A DNA stretch of 64,000 bases, taken from NCBI GenBank assembly GCA_035504095.1, contig DATJSN010000092.1, forward strand, positions 69,451-133,450. Reading direction: 5' to 3'. A program made the translations under genes and the position numbers. The DNA comes from DATJSN01 sp035504095 (GTDB lineage Bacteria > Planctomycetota > Phycisphaerae > WQYP01). Of this stretch, positions 35,967 to 44,686 are shown one piece after another (positions within the stretch are counted from its first letter, which is position 1; each line of letters opens with the position of its first letter). Under the pieces are notes generated by a model that did not search any database, had not been told where the DNA came from, and worked only from the letters and a program-made list of their open reading frames with translations.

Positions 35967-36914
35967 TTAGAGGACAAGCTCAGCATAGGATGGGAGAAAC
36001 CGATACACATCGCGGTACCTCTTGATATCCTCAGGTGCTGCTTCAAACGCATCTGGAACCCATTCATCTGCACATGGCATGACACAATCCAAATGCAGGC
36101 GTTCTTTTCGTGTGAATCGCGGAATTTGTAGTTCACATGGGTCAAAGGAAAATGAAGTTCTGTAGTATATAGTGTTCTCTAAACCGGCGGCGGACAATCT
36201 CCGTTTCTCATCAGGTGTACAAATCATTCCACCCACGGTGAGCATTGTATGGCCATCTTTGTATACAAAATTGAATATGCGGCAAAATTCAGCCTCACTC
36301 CTCGAACGCATTCCACGACTAATGATATTGTCAAGAATTTGCGTATTGAGTTTAACCATGTTTGATTTTGCAAATGTTGTACTGTCATGCCCGCGTGGAA
36401 GATACTCTGCAACCTCGGTAGCAAAATGCTCTTGCCATTGTTTCGGTCCAGTATCCTCTTTTCCCGGAGGTTCGACATCAACGGTTGTGAGCAAAAGTGA
36501 TCCGGTCGTCAGACTACTTAAGGCGGATACAATATCGCGTGCATAATCGGCTCTAATAACTGTGTCATAGTCCAACCAAAGAATGTGCTTTCGGTCACGA
36601 GATAGTTCGGGGATTACTTTGCTAATTGGGGCAATGCGAACCTCAACGTTTCCATAAGGCTTATTGAATTCAACCCGCTTTTTAATTGCACTCGATATTT
36701 CTACGCTGAGCATTTTCTGAATTCCTAAATACTTATGGAACAACGCGAAGTCGAAGAAGTAGATTGAGCCCATACCGGTATATTGATAGTCGGCAATAGG
36801 AAAACCAGCCGCGATTAGCCGTTGAAAGGCGTCAACCAACATGCGTCGCTCAACCTGTTTCGCTTCGCGAAGATCATATGGAACTTTTCGGTAGCTTTCG
36901 CTAATGGCGTTCAT
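35967..36914 (-). CDS. Methyltransferase-fold protein paired with the GHKL ATPase
   Basis: 315 residues with a Rossmann-like opening: YTGMGSIYFFDFALFHKYLG near residue 45 and MLSVEIS near 70, resembling SAM-binding motifs I and II, then HILWLDYD near residue 112 in a motif IV-like position. The glycine motif is not the classical one, so cofactor binding is uncertain. Its ATG overlaps the stop of the upstream GHKL ATPase gene by 4 nt, so the proteins should be made together. Confidence 0.5.
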   Translation of the reverse strand: MNAISESYRKVPYDLREAKQVERRMLVDAFQRLIAAGFPIADYQYTGMGSIYFFDFALFHKYLGIQKMLSVEISSAIKKRVEFNKPYGNVEVRIAPISKVIPELSRDRKHILWLDYDTVIRADYARDIVSALSSLTTGSLLLTTVDVEPPGKEDTGPKQWQEHFATEVAEYLPRGHDSTTFAKSNMVKLNTQILDNIISRGMRSRSEAEFCRIFNFVYKDGHTMLTVGGMICTPDEKRRLSAAGLENTIYYRTSFSFDPCELQIPRFTRKERLHLDCVMPCADEWVPDAFEAAPEDIKRYRDVYRFLPSYAELVL

Positions 36915-38278
36915 TGGACGCCCTCCTGCTTGAGAAAATAATCGAATGTATAACGGCCAATATCTTTGGGAGGCATGCTAGGGCGCCGTAGGTGTTCGCG
37001 CACCTTTTCTAAGTCTGTAAGATTCACATTGTATCGAACGCTCGCCGTGGTCTTCTGTTTTCGCGGAAGCTTTTCCGGATTAAAGCTGCGGCTTGGCACT
37101 GAAGCAACCTGTCCAAGATCAGCTTGGCTAAGGGAAGTCATTATCTTCCGTTCATCCGAGGTCACTTCTGATTTTGACTGAGATAGACTGTTCAAGAAAG
37201 AATAAACTGGCCTTGCGATACTCGCCATTCGCTCACGAACTCGCAAGAACACAGCAGCTTCACGGTTGAGGCTGCGCTTCGTTGTGGTCCATGGAAGTTT
37301 CAAGGGGTCGCGAGAAGAAAAGGAAGCAATTCCAATGAATCCTCGCGATACACTGGTATGAAATTGTGGAAGAATGCCAGCTCCCCATCCGGTCAACTCC
37401 GTTTTGTCTGCGGCAAGAATTACGCGACCGTTACAGAGAACATACCATCCGGCAGGTTCAGCTCGCCATTCATTGGATTCGCCCCTTGCTGCAAGTCCAG
37501 CGATAAGTGTGATGTGGACGCCTTCCTCATCCCATGTCTCCACGGCGGGCGTGAAATTTTCGGACGCACCAAGTGGGATTAATGTGGGAGAAATAGACAT
37601 TCCGTTGAGAATAATATCGACGTATCGAGTTAAAAATGAAGCATAAGTTTGTGCAATCGAGCGATGCAGTGCAGTTGTTGTTGTCGGATCTCTGAACAGC
37701 GACTGGATGTCAGGGCTGATTCGTGCAATATTGATTGTCGTTCCAGGCTGCTCTGGGGGCATTGCTCCTTCAAGGTGATCCAAGGGAAACCGCCAGTCAT
37801 TGAGAGTGTCATCCTTCTGTGACCACTCAGCAACATCCACCTTGACTCGAAATCCGTTAACGGCTGTATGAGATGTCATTTCGAAATGATCGCCAATCTT
37901 AAAAATTGCTCGCTTGAGACCAATTCCATAAGCACCCAGTTGTGTTGTGCCCATATCACCGGCAGGGTGTTCCGCATGGCCAAAATTGAATACTTCCCGT
38001 TCAGCATAAGCTTGGTCAATTCCTCCACAATTGTCCTGAATGGAAAAACCGTCTTTTGTATAACTAACCTGAATTCTAGCCTTAGGCTCGTTGATAGGTA
38101 TTATAGGATTGGTGTTCAACAGGTCCTTTGCGTCGAGATTAAGTTGACGCGACCGAATCAGGCCATCAATGGAATTGTCGATCAAATCTAAAATGCAGTC
38201 TTGGAGTGAGATGTCTCGCGTGAACATCTCCAAAAAAAACCTCTTACGCGGGAGCGCGAGTGCATATGTGTCGGACAT
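36911..38278 (-). CDS. GHKL (Hsp90/MORC-like) ATPase
   Basis: 455 residues. The Bergerat-fold motifs are clear: N box DLIDNSIDGL near residue 33, G1 box DNCGGI near 83 and G2 box GAYGIGLKRAIFKIG near 112. The C-terminal 250 residues are unassigned. AAGGA 9 nt before the ATG supports the start. GHKL ATPases recur in bacterial defence modules; partnered here with a methyltransferase-fold gene and next to the Dnd locus. Confidence 0.8.
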   Translation of the reverse strand: MSDTYALALPRKRFFLEMFTRDISLQDCILDLIDNSIDGLIRSRQLNLDAKDLLNTNPIIPINEPKARIQVSYTKDGFSIQDNCGGIDQAYAEREVFNFGHAEHPAGDMGTTQLGAYGIGLKRAIFKIGDHFEMTSHTAVNGFRVKVDVAEWSQKDDTLNDWRFPLDHLEGAMPPEQPGTTINIARISPDIQSLFRDPTTTTALHRSIAQTYASFLTRYVDIILNGMSISPTLIPLGASENFTPAVETWDEEGVHITLIAGLAARGESNEWRAEPAGWYVLCNGRVILAADKTELTGWGAGILPQFHTSVSRGFIGIASFSSRDPLKLPWTTTKRSLNREAAVFLRVRERMASIARPVYSFLNSLSQSKSEVTSDERKIMTSLSQADLGQVASVPSRSFNPEKLPRKQKTTASVRYNVNLTDLEKVREHLRRPSMPPKDIGRYTFDYFLKQEGVQ

Positions 38279-38739
38279 GCTCTGTTCCTTCCAATCTCTG
38301 GTCAGGCACTAATCAGTATATAGTTACCCGTATTCGCTTCAGCCAACCGTTCTATACCACGTTTCGGAACTAATTCCAGTTGGCAGCAAAACCGACACCA
38401 ACCCTAGTGCACGACCACGATGCTGATCTTTCCGTTGTAGGACTTGTTGGCTAGGTAACCTGCGAAACACCAGCCACTCTTCAATTTTGAAATCATTGTC
38501 GCTTGTTTGAATCGCCCTGTAAACGGCTAATGCAACGACGGATAATCAGATGCCTGGTTAATAATTCAAAGCGTGCGTGCCGGAATTGGTGGTTGTCCCT
38601 AATAGTTCCAAAAGGTCGCTGTCCAAACCATTTCACACCCTCACGCTTAAACTTGCTTCCTAATCGCACTGATATGGCATATGCCCCGGTAAATTGCGGC
38701 TGCGTCGAGATCACTGGCGGTCATGATCCTGCAACGATT
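38279..38739. other. Gene-poor gap between the GHKL pair and the Dnd-associated methyltransferase
   Basis: 461 nt. Short frames exist on both strands (minus 38493-38714, plus 38503-38772) but neither has a ribosome site or recognisable domain. I see no repeat or RNA gene here. It probably marks the junction between two cargo modules. Confidence 0.4.
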
Positions 38740-40191
38740 TCATCTTCGAACAACCAAACGATGTCCTTTTAGTGTGACTCCGCGTTGGAGCAAGACTTTT
38801 TCCCAACCGTTGCGCGTTCCAATTGTTGCGGTATCATCAAAAAGTCTATGCCTTTCTTCTTGTTTGGTAAGATGCTCAAAGCGTTCTCTGCGTGGATCAT
38901 CAGGCCCTAGGAATGTTTCCTTGCGATGCAATATGGGTGGGTTTGTTGAGTCCCGGAAGTTCAAGTGCTTTACATCCCCGTTGCTGAGCTTAAGACGTAG
39001 TGATTCAGCTAGAGCAGGATGAGGATCGGTATTAAACTCTGGATACAGCAGATACGACACTTTTGGCTCAACCCGATTCAACTTGATCAAATTTGCGCCC
39101 TCAACATGACCCAGATAGCTGCGAGCACACCCCTCATAGACGCGGAGTAGAGCTGGCAGATGGGCCAGCGCATCGACATGCACATAAAGGGCTTCGCCCG
39201 TAAGCTTTCCGACCGGTGAATGCTCCATCGAATGATTGAGTTCCGCCATGTTTCCGGTGCGGAAAAGCAGTTTATCACCCTCAACGCAGGCCTTATTGTA
39301 CGTGGAGAAGAATTCTCGCACATCCAATTGCTGGTCCGCCGGTAGCTCGGAGAACCGTGGGCGACCACCAAAGCGGTCCAATGCAAAGTGGATTAGCAAC
39401 TCTTCTCGCCGTTCCTGCTGTAACTGCTCCCAACGCTCTGCCCCAGTGACGCGCCGAACAACCGCGAATGCTTTCGGCACACTGCCGAAGATTTCAGCAA
39501 GTTGACCATGAACGGGGAATTCTTCAGGTGCAGGCAGCCGTCCGCGATCAGCCACAAATTCCATCAATGGCATGAGCAGATTCTCATGCTGTTGGAACAG
39601 AATGTCGCTCATCCGTGGAACAGGCACCGCCCGATGTCGCCTATACCTAGCTTCTAGGAACCGCTGGCGCAATTCTTCATCGCGGAAAATAAAGAAAATT
39701 CCTGGCGCAGCAGCCAAGGCACGTTGCACCAAGACCTGCTCCAACCAGTCCCGTAGCTCAAGTTGGTTGAAGAATTTCTGAAAAGTTCCGCGACCGGTTA
39801 GACACCCATCGGCATATGACTCGAACCTCGCCTCCTTGGCCTCGTATACGAGCCGAGCTGAAACAATCAACAGTTTCTTGGCCAAGTCCCATGCTGATCG
39901 CACGACATTGGCCCGTTCTTCTACATTTTCGATAACATTGACTACATAACCCAAGTTCACTACGTCCGCAGATATTCGGGGTGCCTGGGGTTGATGGACG
40001 GGGTCCCAGCCCGCCGCTTGAAATCCAGAGTCCGCAAGGTTACGCAAATCGTCGCCGCGCCCGCAACCATAGTCGAAAACGGTCGTTTCAAAATGGATTA
40101 AATGCGACTCCAGGGCCGCACGGAAGGGCTTTGATAGTCCGGCGCGTCCGATAGCCGTTTTGTGACGATGAATTTGAGGCACGTTCGACAT
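38740..40191 (-). CDS. DNA phosphorothioation-associated putative methyltransferase
   Basis: 483 residues from the ATG at 40191; a longer frame to 40398 would overlap dndA and is rejected. It opens IHRHKTAIGRAGLSKPFRAAL and has the SAM-binding motif FDYGCGRGDDLRNL near residue 37, then GWDP and VVNLGYVVNVIEN, matching the family found beside dnd genes (TIGR04096 as I recall it). Its exact target is unknown; a modifying role linked to phosphorothioation is likely. Divergent from dndA. Confidence 0.85.
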   Translation of the reverse strand: MSNVPQIHRHKTAIGRAGLSKPFRAALESHLIHFETTVFDYGCGRGDDLRNLADSGFQAAGWDPVHQPQAPRISADVVNLGYVVNVIENVEERANVVRSAWDLAKKLLIVSARLVYEAKEARFESYADGCLTGRGTFQKFFNQLELRDWLEQVLVQRALAAAPGIFFIFRDEELRQRFLEARYRRHRAVPVPRMSDILFQQHENLLMPLMEFVADRGRLPAPEEFPVHGQLAEIFGSVPKAFAVVRRVTGAERWEQLQQERREELLIHFALDRFGGRPRFSELPADQQLDVREFFSTYNKACVEGDKLLFRTGNMAELNHSMEHSPVGKLTGEALYVHVDALAHLPALLRVYEGCARSYLGHVEGANLIKLNRVEPKVSYLLYPEFNTDPHPALAESLRLKLSNGDVKHLNFRDSTNPPILHRKETFLGPDDPRRERFEHLTKQEERHRLFDDTATIGTRNGWEKVLLQRGVTLKGHRLVVRR

Positions 40192-40304
40192 GTTACATTC
40201 GAATTTCCAAAACAAAGCCGACGGTCCATGTTTCGAGCAAGCGCAAGGCTGCATTGCAACAGCCTGCCATTGGCTCAGACAACAGTATGTCATAGGATGT
40301 CGGC

Positions 40305-41435
40305 ATGATCTATCTCGATCACAATTCAACAACACCAGTGCTGCCGGAAGTATTGGAGACGATGCTGCCTTATTTCGGCACAGAATGGGGGAATCCATCG
40401 AGTACTTATCGTTTTGGTGCGAAATTGAAGGGTATGATTGAAGCTGCTCGTGGTGAGGTCGCCGAACTTATCGGAGCACATTCCCGCGAAATATTATTTA
40501 CTTCCTGCGCTACGGAGAGCAATAATACGGCGATTCATGCGGCATTGAAAGCCAATCCTGGCAAGCGGCACATTGTTACATCATCGGTGGAACATTCGTC
40601 AGTTTTGAATTACTGCATGGCGTTAGAAAAAGAAGGCTTTCGTATAACTTATTTGCCGGTAGATCGAGATGGTCTTCTAAGACTAGCGGACCTAGAAAAT
40701 GCAATTACAGTTGATACCGCCATCGTATCTTTAATGTGGGCAAATAATGAGACGGGGGTGCTGTTTCCTGTAAAAGAGATTGCGGAACTATGCCGGTCCC
40801 GAGGGGTTTTGTTCCATTGCGATGCAGTGCAAGCGGCTGGGAAGATTGAAATTGATGTGAAAAAAGTACCAGCAGATTACCTATCGCTAACTGGCCATAA
40901 GTTTCATACACCAAAAGGCATCGGAGCCTTGTTCGTGCGCCGGAAATCTCCATTTACACCATTGATATTTGGCGGGCATCAAGAACGTAGTATGCGCGGT
41001 GGAACTGAGAGCGTGCCGCTAATCGTCGGCATAGGCAAAGCTGCGGAATTAGCGAAGAAACACCTGTCCGACTACAACAAAAAGGTCCGCCCCTTACGTG
41101 ATACACTAGAAAAGGGCATTTTGAACTCAATTCCGAACGCAGAGTTAAACGGCCATAAAACGCAACGACTGGTTAATACCACAAACATTACTTTTCACGG
41201 AATTGAATCTGAAGCAATGCTTATACTTCTCGACAAAGAAAGTATTTGTGCTTCGTCCGGTTCGGCTTGTTTGGCGGATTCAGATGAGCCGTCACACGTA
41301 GTTCGGGCCATGAAGCCCAATTCAACGGCGTCGCGGCAGATGATACGTTTTTCTCTGGACATTGCGAATAATTCTGCCGACATCAAGACGACATTGACGG
41401 TTTGTCAGCAAGTGGTCGCAATGCTCCGCAGTTAG
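40305..41435 (+). CDS. dndA: DndA cysteine desulfurase
   Basis: 376 residues of the IscS/NifS type. It has FTSCATESNNTAIH near residue 65, the PLP-binding Lys in LTGHKFHTPKG near residue 200 and the active-site Cys in ASSGSACLADSDEPSHV near residue 322. DndA mobilises sulfur from cysteine for insertion into the DNA backbone as phosphorothioate and helps assemble the DndC cluster. It converges on dndB with a 4-nt stop overlap, so it is transcribed separately from dndCDE-B. Confidence 0.88.
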   Translation: MIYLDHNSTTPVLPEVLETMLPYFGTEWGNPSSTYRFGAKLKGMIEAARGEVAELIGAHSREILFTSCATESNNTAIHAALKANPGKRHIVTSSVEHSSVLNYCMALEKEGFRITYLPVDRDGLLRLADLENAITVDTAIVSLMWANNETGVLFPVKEIAELCRSRGVLFHCDAVQAAGKIEIDVKKVPADYLSLTGHKFHTPKGIGALFVRRKSPFTPLIFGGHQERSMRGGTESVPLIVGIGKAAELAKKHLSDYNKKVRPLRDTLEKGILNSIPNAELNGHKTQRLVNTTNITFHGIESEAMLILLDKESICASSGSACLADSDEPSHVVRAMKPNSTASRQMIRFSLDIANNSADIKTTLTVCQQVVAMLRS

Positions 41436-42667
41436 CGACGTTTAATCCTTGCATGTGCGTCTCCGAGTACCCTCCGGTACTCTTCTACGACATTGTAATT
41501 TGTCGGCGCTGGGTCTTGGTTGGCCATGTAGAGAAGTAAATTCAACGCAAGTTTCTTATACTTCACGATCATAGTCTTTGTGGCAGCATTCCAGAGCACA
41601 CCCACCAATGGATTTGACGAAAGATTTAACTGTACCTTCGCTAACTTCATTACGGCGGAATCAACGGATGTTCCCCTATCAATCATCACTCTAACTGCCC
41701 GTGTGAAGGCCTGTAAGCCAGCGGGTCTAAAAAGCAAATGTCCTCCATTTTCTGTCCTATATCTTCCGGCGAGCGCTGCTCTTGGTGGTGAAGACATAAC
41801 CTTCGCTAGAGGAGGGATGTTCTGCTTGAGTGCGTTCCAATAGGAGATTACAAAATCATTAATTTCTTCGACACGCTGCCAATTAGGCGGGCCCACCTCC
41901 AGCACCTTTCGTTCACGACTTCCGGTAGCAATACTTATAGTTCGAACCAATTCATAAAGTGCTATTACTGTAGTAACACTAGTCAGATTTCCTGGCGGAA
42001 TATTCGCAGTTGGAGAGAGTGGTACAAATTCACCGTTCAGTCCTTGGTATGTGTCAATTAGCCGACGAGTCACGATTGCAAATGCATCATCGTCGTTGAG
42101 GGCGATTAGCTCGGCAGGAGACACAGGCTTTGCGTATTTATTGAGAGTTGTGAACAATCGGCGTGTTCTCTCTCTTCCTTCGTCGGTTCGCTTATGTGAT
42201 ACGAAAATGACGACTAATTCATCTTCTTTCAGCTCTACATTACGCTTCAGTGCTTCTTTGATTCCATCAACACGGTGCTGTCCATCGACTGCGAATATCT
42301 CTTCATTTCCTGACAGATGAAGAAAACCAAAAGTGTTTGCCTGACGTTCATCAAGCTTGATATCCTTTAGCGTCTTACTACTACCGACCTCAACTGGAAA
42401 CCATTCAGGTTCTCCACCATAGATGCCAACAACCACAGCATTAAAAAAGTGTTGTTTTTGTTTAATGAGATAGGTTGCGATTTCCTCTTTCCTTTCAGGG
42501 CGCAAAACTCGTTGAATCCAAGTCTTTAATTCCTTCCTCTCATGTATTTCATCGACTTGTCTGATCCATTTTGCGACTTCGGCGAAGGTCAGAGTAGTGA
42601 CATAGAACCATCGATCTCCCATCCGGGAACGAAGTGCGGGAAACAGATTTGAAGGTTGTTCATTCAT
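41432..42667 (-). CDS. dndB: DndB, DGQHR-domain regulator
   Basis: 411 residues with the family hallmark FAVDGQHRVDGIKEAL near residue 130 and RTRRLFTTLNKYAKPVSPAE near residue 180. DndB is known as a DNA-binding regulator of dnd expression and of modification frequency. It is the last gene of the minus-strand dnd operon, 3 nt behind the GIY-YIG gene, rather than first as in the common dndBCDE order. Confidence 0.87.
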   Translation of the reverse strand: MNEQPSNLFPALRSRMGDRWFYVTTLTFAEVAKWIRQVDEIHERKELKTWIQRVLRPERKEEIATYLIKQKQHFFNAVVVGIYGGEPEWFPVEVGSSKTLKDIKLDERQANTFGFLHLSGNEEIFAVDGQHRVDGIKEALKRNVELKEDELVVIFVSHKRTDEGRERTRRLFTTLNKYAKPVSPAELIALNDDDAFAIVTRRLIDTYQGLNGEFVPLSPTANIPPGNLTSVTTVIALYELVRTISIATGSRERKVLEVGPPNWQRVEEINDFVISYWNALKQNIPPLAKVMSSPPRAALAGRYRTENGGHLLFRPAGLQAFTRAVRVMIDRGTSVDSAVMKLAKVQLNLSSNPLVGVLWNAATKTMIVKYKKLALNLLLYMANQDPAPTNYNVVEEYRRVLGDAHARIKRR

Positions 42668-42670
42668 GGA

Positions 42671-43177
42671 TCAATGCGAAAATATTTTGGCTAAAGCATG
42701 ACGAACCGAAGCTGGAAATTTGTGATTAGAAGGTGGTAAATATGCTGCGAGCAAGGCATTTTCCACTTTTTTTATGTCTTTTCTTTTGTGTATTACAGCA
42801 TAGTAAAACCATAAATAGCCATCCCATTTGTCCAGCATCTCAACCACATGCAGCCGTCGAGACAAGTCGCCTCTTTTTTTATCACTTAAATACTGAGAAA
42901 ACCGATCACGAAGCATTTGCCTCTCCGTCATACCGACGTACATAAGATAAGAACAACTAGGGTGGCGGGCGATTCCCGGCTTTATTATAAACGTATAAAC
43001 ACCTCCCGCATTGTTGGGCACGTAATTACTCTTCGTAGATTCAAACTTAACATAATGCCACTTCAGTTTTGATCGCAACTTGTAACTGCACCAATGTGAA
43101 GGAGAAAGCACCATCCTTGTCAATTTATAATCATTGAGTTTGTACTTAGAGGTTTGTCTGCTAAAAATATCGTCCAT
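42671..43177 (-). CDS. GIY-YIG nuclease-like protein inside the dnd operon
   Basis: 168 residues. After a 55-residue N-terminal extension the GIY-YIG core appears as GGVYTFII near residue 59 and YLMYVGMTERQMLRDRFSQYL near residue 78, with a downstream Glu in KKVENALLAAYLPPSNHKF near residue 140 matching the metal-binding Glu and terminal Asn. All catalytic positions seem present. It lies 6 nt after the dndE-ATPase fusion and 3 nt before dndB, so it belongs to the operon. A candidate restriction nuclease for unmodified DNA (inference). Confidence 0.65.
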   Translation of the reverse strand: MDDIFSRQTSKYKLNDYKLTRMVLSPSHWCSYKLRSKLKWHYVKFESTKSNYVPNNAGGVYTFIIKPGIARHPSCSYLMYVGMTERQMLRDRFSQYLSDKKRGDLSRRLHVVEMLDKWDGYLWFYYAVIHKRKDIKKVENALLAAYLPPSNHKFPASVRHALAKIFSH

Positions 43178-43183
43178 GCAAAT

Positions 43184-44671
43184 TTATTTTCCTTCATCTT
43201 TCCAAAACTGCCTAGCCATGCCGGTGGTTTGCAACTTCCCACGATTACAAAGCGCTGCTTCGGCCTTTAAAAATTTCTGATGAATGACGCTCCCGAGAAC
43301 ATTTTTTTGATCCGCGACACTCAGTGTCTGTGGGGAAAAGTGCACGCCGCACTCGGCGAGTTGGGCGAAATTGGTTTCATTCGTACCCGTGGTCAAAAAC
43401 TTGTCGGCATCTTGAGACGCGAGCCAGACGGGAAAACCCCATGATCTTCCCTGCCGGGCGAGCGAACTTAATAAGCCAGCTTTATTTTCCTTTGGCAAGA
43501 GCAAATGGGCTTCGTCCACGAACAACACCATTTTGATCGGTTGTACGTCATTTTTGACAGCTACTTGTTGGCTCAATTTTTTAATGAGGAAGTTTAGGAT
43601 GAGCGCAACGGCAAGCGCTTTGCCATCGCTGTCTGTGTTAAATTCCTTAAAGTCAATCACCATGGAACTATTCAGCCACTCTTCTGGAGGAATTGCAGTA
43701 TGGGCACTGGCAAAAAGATTATAACGCTCAATTTTTTGCACGATGGACAAATCAACTCCGTTTGCGCCGCTGTTTTCCAATTCCCGAACCAAGGAGGTAA
43801 TGTCAGGAGAGGCAAGCCGTCGGTAGCAATCGCAAATATTCCGTTCCTGTTTTGCCCCCATTTGTGGCGCAAAGCAACGAATCAAACCAGCTATCTCGTA
43901 GGCAATTTGATCGTTCTTCGTTGGATTTGGGTGCCGGTAAAGCGGATTGATTGGCAAATCTTGCTGGATAAGACGGACATAGCGTGCACTAGTCTGTTCC
44001 AAAAATTTGGTACGGTTCTTGCGTTGCTGCGGGCTGCGAGGATCGTCTTCTAGTTCACCTTTCATGTCAAAAAAAACAAAACGGACGCCAGTATTGCTGA
44101 GTTGCGCCAAGAGATCGAGTGCAAGCTGGCTTTTTCCACTACCAGGTTGCCCAGAAATAACTAACAGTCCATTGTTAGTTCCGGGACCGTTTAACGACCA
44201 TTCGGGCGCGTCCGTCAGAACCTTGAGTTTTATTTCCTTTTCGACTAATTGCATGGGAGCCACGGCCTGTCTCAGCATGTAAGGAAGGTCAAGATCGCCT
44301 CCTATAGATTTCAACAGGGAGGTAACAAAACGCGCTTGGTCGTTGCCTGACTCTACCCATATCTGCCGTAATCGCTGACACCCAAACTCAAAATGTCGGC
44401 GAAATTCCTGACGGTAGCCCCCTTCATCGAGAGTTTGTCCGGCACGGTGATTCAAGGCTGTTCGCACCAAATCTCTCAACTCATCGCCGACAACCTGCTC
44501 GTCATTCAACGTCACCCCTTTGGCGTCTTTGGGTTTAAATTCGGCGGGTATACCTTCACCCAACGCCAAGAAAAGTGCCGCACGTCCTAGAATTGCCTGA
44601 TTCCTTGCGCCTACACGCGCAAAGACATTTTCGATGAATTCGTGCGCTTCGCTGCTTGTATCAAATTTCAA
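43184..44671 (-). CDS. DndE fused to a HerA/FtsK-like ATPase
   Basis: 495 residues from a TTG start at 44671 with GGAG 8 nt upstream. Residues 1-115 resemble DndE (GARNQAILGRAALFLALGEG, then FRRHFEFGCQRLRQIW), the small nick-binding subunit of the modification complex. Residues about 150-480 form a HerA/FtsK-type ATPase: Walker A ISGQPGSGKSQLAL near 170, Walker B MVLFVDEAHLLLP near 378 and an Arg/Gln-rich sensor stretch (ARQGRSWGFPVWLASQD). In canonical systems DndE is a separate protein of about 110 residues. Confidence 0.75.
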   Translation of the reverse strand: MKFDTSSEAHEFIENVFARVGARNQAILGRAALFLALGEGIPAEFKPKDAKGVTLNDEQVVGDELRDLVRTALNHRAGQTLDEGGYRQEFRRHFEFGCQRLRQIWVESGNDQARFVTSLLKSIGGDLDLPYMLRQAVAPMQLVEKEIKLKVLTDAPEWSLNGPGTNNGLLVISGQPGSGKSQLALDLLAQLSNTGVRFVFFDMKGELEDDPRSPQQRKNRTKFLEQTSARYVRLIQQDLPINPLYRHPNPTKNDQIAYEIAGLIRCFAPQMGAKQERNICDCYRRLASPDITSLVRELENSGANGVDLSIVQKIERYNLFASAHTAIPPEEWLNSSMVIDFKEFNTDSDGKALAVALILNFLIKKLSQQVAVKNDVQPIKMVLFVDEAHLLLPKENKAGLLSSLARQGRSWGFPVWLASQDADKFLTTGTNETNFAQLAECGVHFSPQTLSVADQKNVLGSVIHQKFLKAEAALCNRGKLQTTGMARQFWKDEGK

Positions 44672-44686
44672 GCTGGTTTCTCCAAC

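Noticed and set aside
38493..38772. Opposing short frames in the 38.3-38.7 kb gap
   Set aside because: No ribosome site, no motif and mutual overlap; treated as non-coding.
40191..40398. Longer start for the Dnd-associated methyltransferase
   Set aside because: The extra 69 codons overlap dndA, are unlike the family, and the ATG at 40191 matches the expected N-terminus.
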